From Saccharomonospora sp. CUA-673 (lineage in GTDB: Bacteria; Actinomycetota; Actinomycetes; Mycobacteriales; Pseudonocardiaceae), in contig NZ_MKKE01000003.1 of the NCBI RefSeq assembly GCF_001942305.1, forward strand, positions 62,001 to 126,000: a stretch of 64,000 nt of DNA. The letters are read 5' to 3'. Of this stretch, positions 27,083-35,835 are shown piece after piece. Within the stretch, counting starts at the first letter, position 1. Each line of letters starts with the position of its first letter. The notes beneath the pieces were generated by a model. The model searched no databases and had not been told where the DNA came from. It worked only from the letters and a program-made list of their open reading frames with translations. Both the position numbers and the translations under genes were made by a program.

Positions 27083-28614
27083 CTACGAGCGGCGGGTGCG
27101 CTTGGCCTTCTTCGGGGGCGGCAGGGCACCCTCGGCGCGGAGCTTCGCCGCGTGGGCGGCGAGGGCGTCGACCAGCACGACCGCGTTCGGCGACTCCGGC
27201 TGGACGTCGACGCGCAGGCCGAACTCCGTCGCCGTCTCTGCCGTCTTCGGCCCGATGCACGCCACGAGCGTCCGCGCGTGCGGCTTGCCCGCGATGCCGA
27301 CCAGGTTCCGCACGGTCGACGACGACGTGAAGCACACGGCGTCGAACCCGCCCGTCTTGATCATCTCGCGGGTCTCGGCGGGCGGCGGCGCGGCGCGCAC
27401 GGTGCGGTAGGCCGTGACGTCGTCGACCTCCCAGCCCGCGTCGGTCAGCCCGGCCGACAGGGTCTCGGTGGCGATGTCGGCGCGCGGCAGCAGCACGCGG
27501 TTCACCGGGTCGAGGATCTCGTCGTACGGCGGGAACTCCTTGAGCATGCCCTCGCTGGACTGCTCTCCCTCGGGCACGAGCTCCGGCTGGATGCCGAACG
27601 AACGCACCTTCTCGGCCGTCGCCTCGCCGACGCAGGCGATCTTCACGCCGGAGAACGCGCGGGCGTCGAGGCCGAACTCGTTGAACTTCTCCCACACGGC
27701 CTTCACCGCGTTGGCGGAGGTGAACACGATCCACTGGAAGCGGCCGTCGACGAGGCCCTTCACGGCGCGTTCCATCTGCGCGGGGCTGCGCGGCGGCTCG
27801 ACGGAGATCGTCGGCACCTCGTGCGACGTCGCACCGTGGCTGCGCAGCCGCTCGGCCATGTCACCGGCCTGGTCCTTCGTGCGCGGCACGAGCACCTTCC
27901 AGCCGTACAGGGCGCGCGACTCCCACCAGGACAGCTGCTTGCGGTCGGAGACGATCGCGCCGACGGTGACGATCAGCGCGCCGGCGAGCTCACCGGCGTC
28001 CGCGCCGAGCGAGCCGAGCGTCGTCTCGATCGTGCGCTGGGTGTTGATCGTGCCGTTCGACGTGACGGCCACGGGCGTGTCCGCCTCGATGCCGTTGTCG
28101 ATCAGCTGCGAGGCCGCCTCGGCCAGGTGGCTGGACGTGCCGTGCAGCACGATCGGGCCCTGCGCCTGCGCGACGCCCTTCCAGTCGACGTCGCGGGTCA
28201 GGTCGACCTCGGTGTGGTTGCCCCCGAGCGGCAGACCGGCGTACGCGGGCACCGCGGTGCTCGGCGTGACACCGGGCACGACGTCGAAGACGACCTCGGT
28301 CTTCGACACGGCCTGCACCTCGGACACCACCGCGGGCTGGGTGAGCGGGTCGCCGGCGACGAGGCGCAGCACGACCCGGCCCGACTCGGCCTCGGCGGCC
28401 AGGTCCTTGGCGACGTCCCCCGGCTCACCGACCGCGGGACGGACCTCGGCCTCCTCGCGGGCGTGGGCCAGGCGCCGGAGGGCACGTCCGGGTCGGTCAC
28501 GACGACGTCGGCCTTGGCCAGCAGCTCCTGGGCGCGGACCGTGAGCAGGCCTGCGTCGCCCGGGCCCGAGCCCACGAAGGCGACGCGCCCCGTGGTCTTG
28601 GTTGCGGGGGTCAT
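27083..28614 (-). CDS. hemD: Uroporphyrinogen-III methyltransferase/synthase fusion (apparent frameshift near 28475)
   Basis: About 510 residues once one base near 28475 is restored. The N-terminal half is a SAM uroporphyrinogen-III C-methyltransferase: GRVAFVGSGPGDAGLLTVRA, VLRLVAGDP and VVPGVTPSTAVPAYAGLPL. The C-terminal half (from about residue 250) is HemD, closing hydroxymethylbilane to uroporphyrinogen III. The fusion therefore serves both haem and the corrin/sirohaem branch, as in M. tuberculosis Rv0511. It lies 126 bp after hemC. Confidence 0.9.
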
Positions 28615-28740
28615 GTGCTTCGTTTCTCCTCTAGCAGCGGCCACACCGAGGTATGCGGCCCAATTCGTACTTACAGTGCGCTTAGCGGGGTTCGGTGCCG
28701 GCGACGCGGGCGCGCACGCCCGGTTCACCGGCGCCGGGGG

Positions 28741-29691
28741 TCAGGACGACAGTGCGCCCGCGCCGAGCTCGAGCAGCTCGGCGGCCAGCCCACGGCCCAG
28801 TTCGTCGGCGTCCTTCGTCTCGGCGACGGCGGAGGCCCGGAGGATCTGCACGGAGTCGCCTTCGACTCCATCCTCGCCCGCCGCGGCGACGCCGCGCAGC
28901 GAGATGCGGTCGACGACCCTGCCCTCGCTGTCGAGGTCCTCCACGACGTCGGCCAGCGCTCCGACCGGTGCGCTGCAACCGGCTTCGAGTGCGGCCAGCA
29001 TGGCGCGCTCGGCGCGCACGGCCACCCTCGTCACCTCGTCATCCACAATGGACCGGAGGAGACGTTCGCTCTCGACGTCCTCGACTCGCGTCTCCACGGC
29101 CAGCGCCCCCTGCGCGGGAGCGGGCAGCATCTGAAGCGGGTCGATGGTCTCGGTGATCTCGTCGGCCCGGTCGACGCGGGCAAGGCCCGCCCGTGCCAGC
29201 ACCACCGCGTCCAGTTCACCGGACGTCACCTTGCCGATCCGGGTGTCGATGTTGCCGCGAATCGGCACGACGGTCAAACCGAGCCCGAGGGCCTTCAGCT
29301 GGGCGATCCGGCGCGGCGAACCGGTGCCGACGGTCGACCCGGGCGGCAGTTCGCCGAGCGTCAGGCCGTCGCGGGCGATGAGCGCGTCCCGCGGGTCCTC
29401 CCGCGGCGGCACGGCCGCCAGCACGAGGCCCGGTTCGGGCGCCGTGGGCAGGTCCTTGTACGAGTGGATCGCGACGTCGATCTCGTCGGCGAGCAACGCC
29501 TCGCGCAGCGCCGACGTGAACACGCCGACGCCGATCTCCGCGATGGGCGCGCTCGAGCGGTCACCCGGGGTCGAGACCGTGACGATCTCGACCTCCTGAC
29601 CGGCCTCGACGAGCATGTTCGCGATGGTCCGGGTCTGCGCCACGGCCAGTTTGCTGCCGCGGGTGCCGATACGGATCGGGCTCTTGGTCAC
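28741..29691 (-). CDS. hemC: HemC, porphobilinogen deaminase
   Basis: A 316-residue protein with [15 protein letters not shown] at the start and [10 protein letters not shown]. The dipyrromethane-cofactor cysteine lies in [14 protein letters not shown] near residue 240. It assembles four porphobilinogens into hydroxymethylbilane. The GTG start at 29691 overlaps the hemA stop by 4 bases (GTGA), so the two are translationally coupled. Confidence 0.95.
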   Translation of the reverse strand: MTKSPIRIGTRGSKLAVAQTRTIANMLVEAGQEVEIVTVSTPGDRSSAPIAEIGVGVFTSALREALLADEIDVAIHSYKDLPTAPEPGLVLAAVPPREDPRDALIARDGLTLGELPPGSTVGTGSPRRIAQLKALGLGLTVVPIRGNIDTRIGKVTSGELDAVVLARAGLARVDRADEITETIDPLQMLPAPAQGALAVETRVEDVESERLLRSIVDDEVTRVAVRAERAMLAALEAGCSAPVGALADVVEDLDSEGRVVDRISLRGVAAAGEDGVEGDSVQILRASAVAETKDADELGRGLAAELLELGAGALSS

Positions 29692-31026
29692 GGATTGTCA
29701 CCGTCGATCTGGTCGGTGGGGGTCATGGGGACCGAGGGGCTCGACACCGTCTTCGGCGCCTGCGGGTCGAGCTCGAACAGCTCGCGCAGCGCGGTCGCGT
29801 AGTCGGTGTCGTTGGTCTCGGCCGCGAGTTGCTTCACGCGCACGGTCGGGGCGTGCAAGAGCTTGTCCACCACGCGCTGGACCGTGCGGCCGACCTCCTC
29901 GCGGACGTCGGCGTCGATCTCGGGCAGCCGCCGGTCGAGCCTGAGCATCTCGGCGTCGACGACCTCGGCCGCCCGCTTGCGCAACGCCGTCACCGTCGGG
30001 GTGACGGCGGCGCTGCGCTGTCCCGCCAGGTAGGAGCGGACCTCGTCCAGGACGATGCCCGCGGCCTTGGCGGTCTGCTTCTCGGTGGTGCCGCTGCCGG
30101 ACGAGTTCATCCGGTGCCGCACGGTGTCGAGGTCCACGAGGTGCACGCCGTCGACGCGCCGACCTCGGGTTCGACGTCCCGCGGCAGGCCGAGGTCGGCC
30201 ACGACCAGCGGCGTGGTGCGCGGCGCGACGTGCCGCGCCTCGAGCACGGCGCCCTTCGCACCGGTGCACACGAACGCGACGTCGGCGCCGGACACGGCGT
30301 CGGCGAGCTCGGCCAGCGGCACGGCCGTGGCCGGCACACCCTGTTCGGCGACCGACTCGGCGAGCCGTTCGGCGTTGGCGTGCGTGCGGTTGGCCACGAC
30401 GACGTTCGCGATCCCCGCCTTGCGCAGGTGCGACGCGGCGAGCGCGCCCATCGACCCCGCGCCGACGACGAGGGCGCGCTTGCCCTCGAGGCTGCCGCCC
30501 GCGTCCTCGGCCTCGGCCAGCGCCGCGGACACGACCGACGCGCCCAGCTGGTCGAGGCCGGTGTCGGTGTGCACGCGCTTGCCGACGCGCAGCGTCGTCT
30601 GCACCAGCTCGTGCAACGTCCGGCCGACGGTGCCCGCGTCGCGCGCGGTGGCGTACGCGGCGCGCACCTGGCCCAGGATCTGCGTCTCGCCCACGACCAT
30701 CGAGTCGAGACCGGAGGCGACGTTGAACAGGTGCTCGACGGCCGCGCCCGCGTAGTGGACGTAGAAGTTGTCGTACAGCTCGTCGGGCGCATGCCGGCCT
30801 GGCGGGCGAGCACCGACGAGATGTCGCCGAGACCGCCGTGGAACGTCTCCACCACCGCGTAGACCTCGATGCGGTTGCACGTCGAGACGGCCATGACCTC
30901 GGAGACGTGGTCGGCCTGCTGCAGTTCGTGCAGGATCTTCGGCACCTCGGGCGCCGGGATCGACACCCGCTCGAGCGTGGTCAGGTCCGCCGTCCGGTGG
31001 GACAGTCCGAGCGCGAGGATGCTCAT
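29688..31026 (-). CDS. hemA: HemA, glutamyl-tRNA reductase (two apparent frameshifts)
   Basis: The coding path shifts near 30790 and near 30155, each by one missing base; restored length is about 446 residues. In order: [19 protein letters not shown] and the catalytic cysteine in [16 protein letters not shown], then [17 protein letters not shown], then the NADPH fold [17 protein letters not shown], and finally the C-terminal dimerisation helix. It reduces glutamyl-tRNA to glutamate-1-semialdehyde, the substrate of HemL. The ATG overlaps the rex stop by 4 bases, placing haem entry under Rex control. Confidence 0.92.
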
Positions 31027-32066
31027 CGCGACACCACCGCCTGAGCGGACGCCGCTTCCGAAGACGCCGAAGCCTCCGGAGCCGCCTGGGTCGCCACCTC
31101 AGCCACCTCGGGGGTCTCCTCGGTCGCCTGCGGGGCCGCGGTGTTCGCGCCCTCGTCGCCTGCCCCAGCCGTCTGGCCGTTCACTTCGCCGTCCGCCCTT
31201 CGCGCCACGTGGAAGGAGAGGATCTGCATCTCGACAGCCAGATCCACCTTCCGAACCTCGATGTGTTCCGGGACCTGCAGCACCACCGGCGCGAAGTTCA
31301 GAATGCACTGCACTCCGCCTGCGACGAGCCTGTCGCACACCGTCTGGGCCGCGGTCGGCGGTGTCGCGATGACCCCGATGGAGATCTCCCGCTCCGCGCA
31401 CACCTCGGGAATGTCGTCCAGGTGCGACACGGGCAGACCGCCCACCGGCACCCCGATCAGATCCGGATCGATGTCGAAGAGCGCCTCGACAGGGAATCCG
31501 CGTCCGGGGAATCCGCCGTAGTTTGCCAACGCATGTCCGAGGTTACCGATTCCCACCACGGCGACGCGCTGCTGCCTGTTGAGTCCCAGGGTGCGCTCGA
31601 TCTGGCCGATCAGCACCTCGACCTCGTATCCGACGCCCCGCGTGCCGTAGGAACCGATGTAGGACAGGTCCTTGCGGAGTTTGGCGGAATTCACACCCGC
31701 GGCGGCCGACAGCTCCTCGCTCGAGACCGACGCGGTGCCCTGCTCCTGCATGCTCGACAGCACCCGCAGGTAGACGGCCATCCGGCCGACGGCGGCCTCG
31801 GGGATCGACTTCGCGTCCCCGTTGGAGCCCTTGGCGTCGGTGCCGCTCTTGGGGTCCTTGCCGTCCTTGGAGTCCTTGCCGTCGGCACCCTTCGCGGTCT
31901 TGGCCTTCTTGGGGTCCACCTTGCCGTTGGCGCTCGCCGAGCCTTTCGCGCCCTTGGCGTCGGTCGGGTCGCTGGGGTCCTTGGGGTCGGATTTGGCGGC
32001 CTTACGGGAGCGCGCGAGCCCGCGCACCGAGGAGGCGAGGTTGCGCCTGCCCCGCTGTGCATTCAC
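31023..32066 (-). CDS. rex: Rex, NADH/NAD+-sensing repressor with extended N-terminus
   Basis: The Rex core runs from about residue 88: [16 protein letters not shown], winged helix [20 protein letters not shown] and Rossmann motif [16 protein letters not shown]. Rex releases DNA when NADH rises. At 347 residues it is about 85-135 longer than usual. The first 85 residues are Lys/Asp/Gly-rich low complexity and the tail is Ala/Glu/Thr-rich. The GTG at 32066 is the longest start; a later start would shorten the extension. A Rex operator lies 100 bp upstream, so autoregulation of rex-hemACD is likely. Confidence 0.92.
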   Translation of the reverse strand: MNAQRGRRNLASSVRGLARSRKAAKSDPKDPSDPTDAKGAKGSASANGKVDPKKAKTAKGADGKDSKDGKDPKSGTDAKGSNGDAKSIPEAAVGRMAVYLRVLSSMQEQGTASVSSEELSAAAGVNSAKLRKDLSYIGSYGTRGVGYEVEVLIGQIERTLGLNRQQRVAVVGIGNLGHALANYGGFPGRGFPVEALFDIDPDLIGVPVGGLPVSHLDDIPEVCAEREISIGVIATPPTAAQTVCDRLVAGGVQCILNFAPVVLQVPEHIEVRKVDLAVEMQILSFHVARRADGEVNGQTAGAGDEGANTAAPQATEETPEVAEVATQAAPEASASSEAASAQAVVSR

Positions 32067-32165
32067 GCCCGGACTCCCGTCACCGAATTCGCGTCAAACC
32101 CTTGACCGGACAGCCACCGACCGTGTTCGATGCACGCGCTCATCCGGTGGGAACACGGTAGTTCA

Positions 32166-32185
32166 TTTGTGAACGCGTGCACAAA
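32166..32185. promoter_or_regulatory. Rex operator (ROP)
   Basis: TTTGTGAACGCGTGCACAAA is an inverted repeat that differs from the Streptomyces Rex operator TTGTGAACGCGTTCACAA by one base in its 18-bp core. It is centred about 110 bp upstream of the rex start codon, in the divergent gap with the ArsC/Spx-like gene. Confidence 0.88.
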
Positions 32186-32251
32186 GTAGCTGGTAAAGGC
32201 GTTGACCTGGGCCACAGCCCCCACCTTTCTGACACCGAGTCACAACCCGCC

Positions 32252-32351
32252 GTGTCAGCACCCCGGCGTGTCAGCACCCCACGTCGCCGTGTCAGCACCC
32301 CGCGCGGGCGTGTCAGCAATCTGCGTCGCTGTGTTGGCATCTCGCGTTCAC
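32252..32351 (+). repeat. 21-bp tandem array, family B copy 3 (4.8 units)
   Basis: One 16-bp truncated unit followed by four 21-bp units beginning GTGTCAGCACCCC, GTGTCAGCACCCC, GTGTCAGCAATCT and GTGTTGGCATCTC. It lies in the 328-bp divergent gap between rex and the ArsC-like gene, between the Rex operator and the start codon of the latter. Confidence 0.88.
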
Positions 32352-32394
32352 TAGGCTCGCCGCCGGAGGAACCACGGGCGAAGGCGAGCGAGCG

Positions 32395-32766
32395 ATGGAG
32401 ATCTGGATCAACCCGGCGTGCTCGAAGTGCCGCAGCGCGCTGACCGTGCTCGACGCGGAAGGTGCCGAGTACACGGTGCGCAGGTACCTCGACGACGTGC
32501 CGACCGAGGCCGAGCTGCGCGACGTCCTCGACCGGCTCGGCCTCGAGCCGTGGGACATCACGCGCACCCAGGAGCAGGTCGCGAAGGACCTGAACCTCAA
32601 GGACCGCACCGAGTGGCCGCGGGACGCGTCCGGCCGCGACCGGTGGATCGCCGCGCTCGCCGAGCACCCGAAGCTGATCCAGCGCCCGATCATCACGGCC
32701 GACGACGGCACGGCGGTCGTCGGCCGCACCGAGGACGCCGTCCGCGACGCCCTCGCCCGCACCTGA
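32395..32766 (+). CDS. ArsC/Spx-family thioredoxin-fold protein
   Basis: A 123-residue protein with IWINPACSKCRSALTVLDAE at the start (C-x-x-C at residues 9-12), the ArsC-family RRYLDD strand, and the C-terminal LIQRPIITADDGTAVVGR loop. This is the arsenate reductase (glutaredoxin type) family, which also contains Spx-like regulators. No arsenic-resistance neighbours are present, so a general thiol-redox role is as likely as arsenate reduction. Its promoter shares the gap holding the Rex operator. Confidence 0.85.
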   Translation: MEIWINPACSKCRSALTVLDAEGAEYTVRRYLDDVPTEAELRDVLDRLGLEPWDITRTQEQVAKDLNLKDRTEWPRDASGRDRWIAALAEHPKLIQRPIITADDGTAVVGRTEDAVRDALART

Positions 32767-32783
32767 CGCGGCAAGGCTCGTCC

Positions 32784-32866
32784 GTGTCAGCACCCCACGT
32801 CGCCGCTTTGTGCCAACACGACGACGTGAAATGCCAACACGGCGACGCAGGATGCGGACACGACGG
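32784..32866. repeat. 21-bp array, family B copy 4 (inverted arrangement)
   Basis: One forward unit (GTGTCAGCACCCCACGTCGC plus C), a 5-7 base spacer and then three reverse-oriented units (GCCAACACGACGACG..., GCCAACACGGCGACG..., GCGGACACGACGG...). Forward and reverse units can pair into a hairpin. It fills the gap between the ArsC-like and glutaredoxin-like genes. Confidence 0.8.
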
Positions 32867-32903
32867 CAAGCCGCGCCCCACGGTGGTTTGGGAGGATTCC
32901 GGG

Positions 32904-33137
32904 ATGCATCACGTCACCGTCATGACCCGTACCGGGTGCCACGCCTGCGAGGTCGCCGAGGCCGAGGTCGCGCGGATCTGCGGGGACCTGGGTGTCGAGT
33001 GGTCGACCGTCGACGTCGACGCCGACCCCGAGGACCGCGCCGAGTACGGCGACCGCGTGCCCGTGCTGCTGGTCGACGGCGACGAGCACGGCTACTGGAC
33101 CGTCGACGAGGACCGTCTCCGCGCCGCGCTCGCCTGA
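32904..33137 (+). CDS. Glutaredoxin-like protein (Rv0508 type)
   Basis: A 77-residue thioredoxin-fold protein: HVTVMTRTGCHACEVAEAEV with a C-x-x-C at residues 12-15, then cis-proline RVPVLLVDGDEHGYW. The size and place near rex/hemA match Rv0508. It may use mycothiol as reductant, since mshA is present. GGGAGG lies 9 bases before the ATG. Its stop codon runs directly into a family C repeat. Confidence 0.85.
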   Translation: MHHVTVMTRTGCHACEVAEAEVARICGDLGVEWSTVDVDADPEDRAEYGDRVPVLLVDGDEHGYWTVDEDRLRAALA

Positions 33138-33198
33138 ACGCAGACCTCGCGGCCCTGAGTGCAGAACTTGCAAAGCTGAGTGCAGACCTGGCGGGGTC
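33136..33198 (+). repeat. 21-bp tandem array, family C copy 2 (3 units)
   Basis: Units GAACGCAGACCTCGCGGCCC, GAGTGCAGAACTTGCAAAGC and GAGTGCAGACCTGGCGGGGT (each plus one base) fill the gap between the convergent glutaredoxin-like and acyl-CoA synthetase genes, touching both stop codons. Confidence 0.75.
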
Positions 33199-34756
33199 AG
33201 GGGCGGAGCTGGGCTCGGCGGAGTTTGCCGAGGGCGGTGTGCGGGAGCTCGTCGGCGAACTCGACCGACGAGGGCACCTTGTAGCGCGCCAACCGCCGCT
33301 CGCAGACGTCGACGACCTGCTGCGCCGACAGCGACGCCCCGGGCACGGGCCGCACGAACGCCCGCACGGCCTCGCCGGTGCGGTCGTCGAGCACGCCCAC
33401 GACCGCGACCTCGGCGACCTCCGGCAGCGTCCGGATCGCGTCCTCGACCTCGCGGGGGAACACGTTGAACCCGTTGACGATGATCAGGTCGTTGGCGCGG
33501 TCGACGAGGTGCAGATCGCCGTCGGCGTCGAGGTAGCCGACGTCGCCGGTGCGGTACCAGCCGTCGGCGTCGGGTCCGTGGTCGCCGTCCGGCCAGTAGC
33601 CGCTGAACAGGTTGTCCCCGCGGATCGACACGAGTCCGGTGAGGCCGATGTCGTCGCCGAAGGCGTCGTCGGGGTCTGCCGGGTCGAGCGGGACGTGCGC
33701 GGCCGAACCGTCGCTGTCCACGAGCCGCAGTTCGATGCCGGGCAGCGGTTTGCCCACCGAGCCGGCCTTGGCGTACCCGCTGGCCAGCGTGGACGTGACG
33801 ACGGGCGCGGCCTCGGTGAGCCCGTACCCCTCGTAGACGGGGATGCCGGTGACGTCGCCGATGGTCGTCAGTACGCGCGGATGCAGCGGCGCGGCGCCCG
33901 ACAGGAAGTGCCGCACCGTGGCCATGGCGTCGGCGAGCTCCTCCGGCGGCCGGGCGGCGAGGTCGGTGTACATCGCGGGCACGCCCACGACGAGGGTGAT
34001 CGCGTGTGTGCGGCACGCGTGGAGGGTGTCGCGGGCGTCGAACCGCTGTGCGAGCACCACGCCGGCCGCGCGCGCGGTCGCGCCGAGCAGGCCGGGGCCG
34101 AGGCCGTAGATGTGGTGCAGCGGGACGGCCACCAGCGTGCGGTCGCGGTCGGTCGGCGGCAGGACGGCCGTGAACTGCTCGACGTTGGCCAGCAGCGCGC
34201 GGTGCGACAGCAGGACGCCGCGGGCGGGTCCGCTCGTGCCGGACGTGTAGAAGATCGCCGCGAGGTCCTCCCCGCCCGTGCGCGGCGCCACCGGATCGAC
34301 GACTCCGTGGTCCCCCGCGTCGCCGGCCTCGAGGTCGGGCACGAGCGCCTCGACCCGCGCCCCGTCGGGAGCCGCCGCGGCGACGAGCACGCGCGCCCCG
34401 CTGGACTCGAGCAGCTCGCACGTCTCGGTGTCGGGTGCGGACGGTGACAGCGGCACCACGACGCCGCCCACCCGCAGTGCGGCGAACAGGCCGACGACGA
34501 ACTCGGCCGACGTCGGCATCCGCAGTGCCACCCGGTCGCCCGGCTCGACCCCGGCCGCGCGGAGCCGGTGGGCGAACGCGTCGACGGCCCGGTCGGTCTG
34601 CACCCAGCTCAGCGACACCCCGGACGACGGGTCGACGATGCCGTCGCCGTCCCCGGCCCGATGCGCGGCGGCGCTGACCAGATCGGCGACGTTCCGCCTG
34701 CCGACCCCCGGCTCTCCGTCCCCCGCGCCGCCGGGTTCGCCTGCCCCACTCGTCAT
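33197..34756 (-). CDS. AMP-forming acyl-CoA synthetase (FadD-like)
   Basis: A 519-residue ANL-superfamily enzyme. P-loop IFYTSGTSGPARGVLLSH, VYEGYGLTEAAPVV, the hinge WYRTGDVGYLDADGDLHLVD and the catalytic-lysine region LPHTALGKLRRAQL are all present. It activates a carboxylic, probably fatty, acid to its CoA ester. ATG 34756 is preferred over 34792 because GGAGGAG lies 9 bases upstream. It stands alone between convergent neighbours and the divergent sigma-factor gene. Confidence 0.88.
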   Translation of the reverse strand: MTSGAGEPGGAGDGEPGVGRRNVADLVSAAAHRAGDGDGIVDPSSGVSLSWVQTDRAVDAFAHRLRAAGVEPGDRVALRMPTSAEFVVGLFAALRVGGVVVPLSPSAPDTETCELLESSGARVLVAAAAPDGARVEALVPDLEAGDAGDHGVVDPVAPRTGGEDLAAIFYTSGTSGPARGVLLSHRALLANVEQFTAVLPPTDRDRTLVAVPLHHIYGLGPGLLGATARAAGVVLAQRFDARDTLHACRTHAITLVVGVPAMYTDLAARPPEELADAMATVRHFLSGAAPLHPRVLTTIGDVTGIPVYEGYGLTEAAPVVTSTLASGYAKAGSVGKPLPGIELRLVDSDGSAAHVPLDPADPDDAFGDDIGLTGLVSIRGDNLFSGYWPDGDHGPDADGWYRTGDVGYLDADGDLHLVDRANDLIIVNGFNVFPREVEDAIRTLPEVAEVAVVGVLDDRTGEAVRAFVRPVPGASLSAQQVVDVCERRLARYKVPSSVEFADELPHTALGKLRRAQLRP

Positions 34757-34971
34757 GTCCGCAGCCTCCTCCACTCGCACATTGTCGGCCATGCGCGAGC
34801 TCGGGGAGAGATCTGCGTCATATCCGGCGATCCGGGCCGTCTCCGGATTGAGACGCCGACACCACTACCTACCGGGCGGTAGCCCCGCGTATGCTCCCGT
34901 AGCGACGCAGTGGCGGTGATCACTCCGATCACGGATACGTCCGGGAACGGCCCCGGAGGAGGTGCAACACG

Positions 34972-35631
34972 ATGAGCCTGCCAATCGCTGTTGCTGCTGG
35001 TCCAGCACGCATTCCGCTCCGAGTTGTGCCCGATCCGGAGCCTGCGGCCGTCGATCCGATGGCCGAGAACTGGGATCTCGTGCGCGCCGCTCAGGGCGGC
35101 GACCGGAGCGCATTCGGCCGTCTTTACGACCGATATGTCGACGGCGTCTACCGCTATGTCCTCCTCCGAGTGGGTGATCGGCACCTCGCCGAGGACGTCA
35201 CGAGCGAGACGTTCCTGCGCGCGCTGCGGCGGATCACGTCGATCAGCTACCAGGGCCGCGACGTCGGCGCCTGGTTCACGACCATCGCGCGCAACCTGGT
35301 GCTCGACCACGTGAAGTCGAGCCGGGCGCGGTTGGAGGTCGTCACCGACGAGGTCGCCGATCCGGTGGCGTCCGGGTCCGCGGTCGCCGGCGCGGCCGCC
35401 GCTCCGGGGCCGGAGCAGCAGATCATCAGCAGGGACACCAACGACGAGCTCGTGCGCTGCATCGCCGATCTGGGCGACGACCAGCGCGAATGCATCATCC
35501 TGCGGTTCATCCAGGGCTACTCCGTGGCCGAGACGGCGCAGATCATGCAGCGAGGCGAGGGGGCGGTGAAGGCCCTGCAGCACCGAGCGATCCGCAGGCT
35601 CGCGAAGCTGCTGCCCACCGCGCTCCGCTGA
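34972..35631 (+). CDS. BldN-type ECF RNA polymerase sigma factor
   Basis: A 219-residue protein with a 38-residue N-terminal extension. Region 2 reads SAFGRLYDRYVDGVYRYVL, AEDVTSETFLRALRRI and GAWFTTIARNLVLDHVKSSR. Region 4 reads DDQRECIILRFIQGYSVAET and GAVKALQHRAIRRL. Spacing and these stretches closely follow Streptomyces BldN. As in Streptomyces, the next gene encodes a membrane DUF5667 protein of the RsbN anti-sigma type. GGAGG is 10 bases before the ATG. Confidence 0.88.
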   Translation: MSLPIAVAAGPARIPLRVVPDPEPAAVDPMAENWDLVRAAQGGDRSAFGRLYDRYVDGVYRYVLLRVGDRHLAEDVTSETFLRALRRITSISYQGRDVGAWFTTIARNLVLDHVKSSRARLEVVTDEVADPVASGSAVAGAAAAPGPEQQIISRDTNDELVRCIADLGDDQRECIILRFIQGYSVAETAQIMQRGEGAVKALQHRAIRRLAKLLPTALR

Positions 35632-35726
35632 TCTCCGCTGAACCCTGCTGAACCCGCTCGACCTGCCCGGCAGGCCACCTGGCCGAACACCCGCTGTAAC
35701 GCGCGCCACTCATACGGCGGACGTGC

Positions 35727-35755
35727 CGTAACCGCTGCGACCACGACATCGTTGT
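35727..35755 (+). promoter_or_regulatory. Candidate BldN-type promoter of the anti-sigma gene
   Basis: CGTAAC (35727) and CGTTGT (35750) separated by 17 bases resemble the BldN promoter pattern CGTAAC-about 16-CGTTGA. They lie about 80 bp upstream of the anti-sigma start. In Streptomyces rsbN is itself a BldN target, so a feedback loop is plausible. This is pattern matching only. Confidence 0.45.
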
Positions 35756-35835
35756 CGAGGCGAAGGATCCTGGCGATCCCATCAGGACACGTCACATGCC
35801 GTCACCACGCGGCAGGCCCAGGAGGCGTTGCCATC

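Noticed and set aside
29688..31026. Programmed frameshifting in hemA and other genes
   Set aside because: No shared slippery site or following structure is visible, and the same one-base-missing sense recurs in 12 unrelated genes, which fits sequence error better.
32395..32766. Arsenic-resistance operon
   Set aside because: Only the ArsC/Spx-like fold is present; no ArsR, ArsB/Acr3 or ArsA gene lies nearby.
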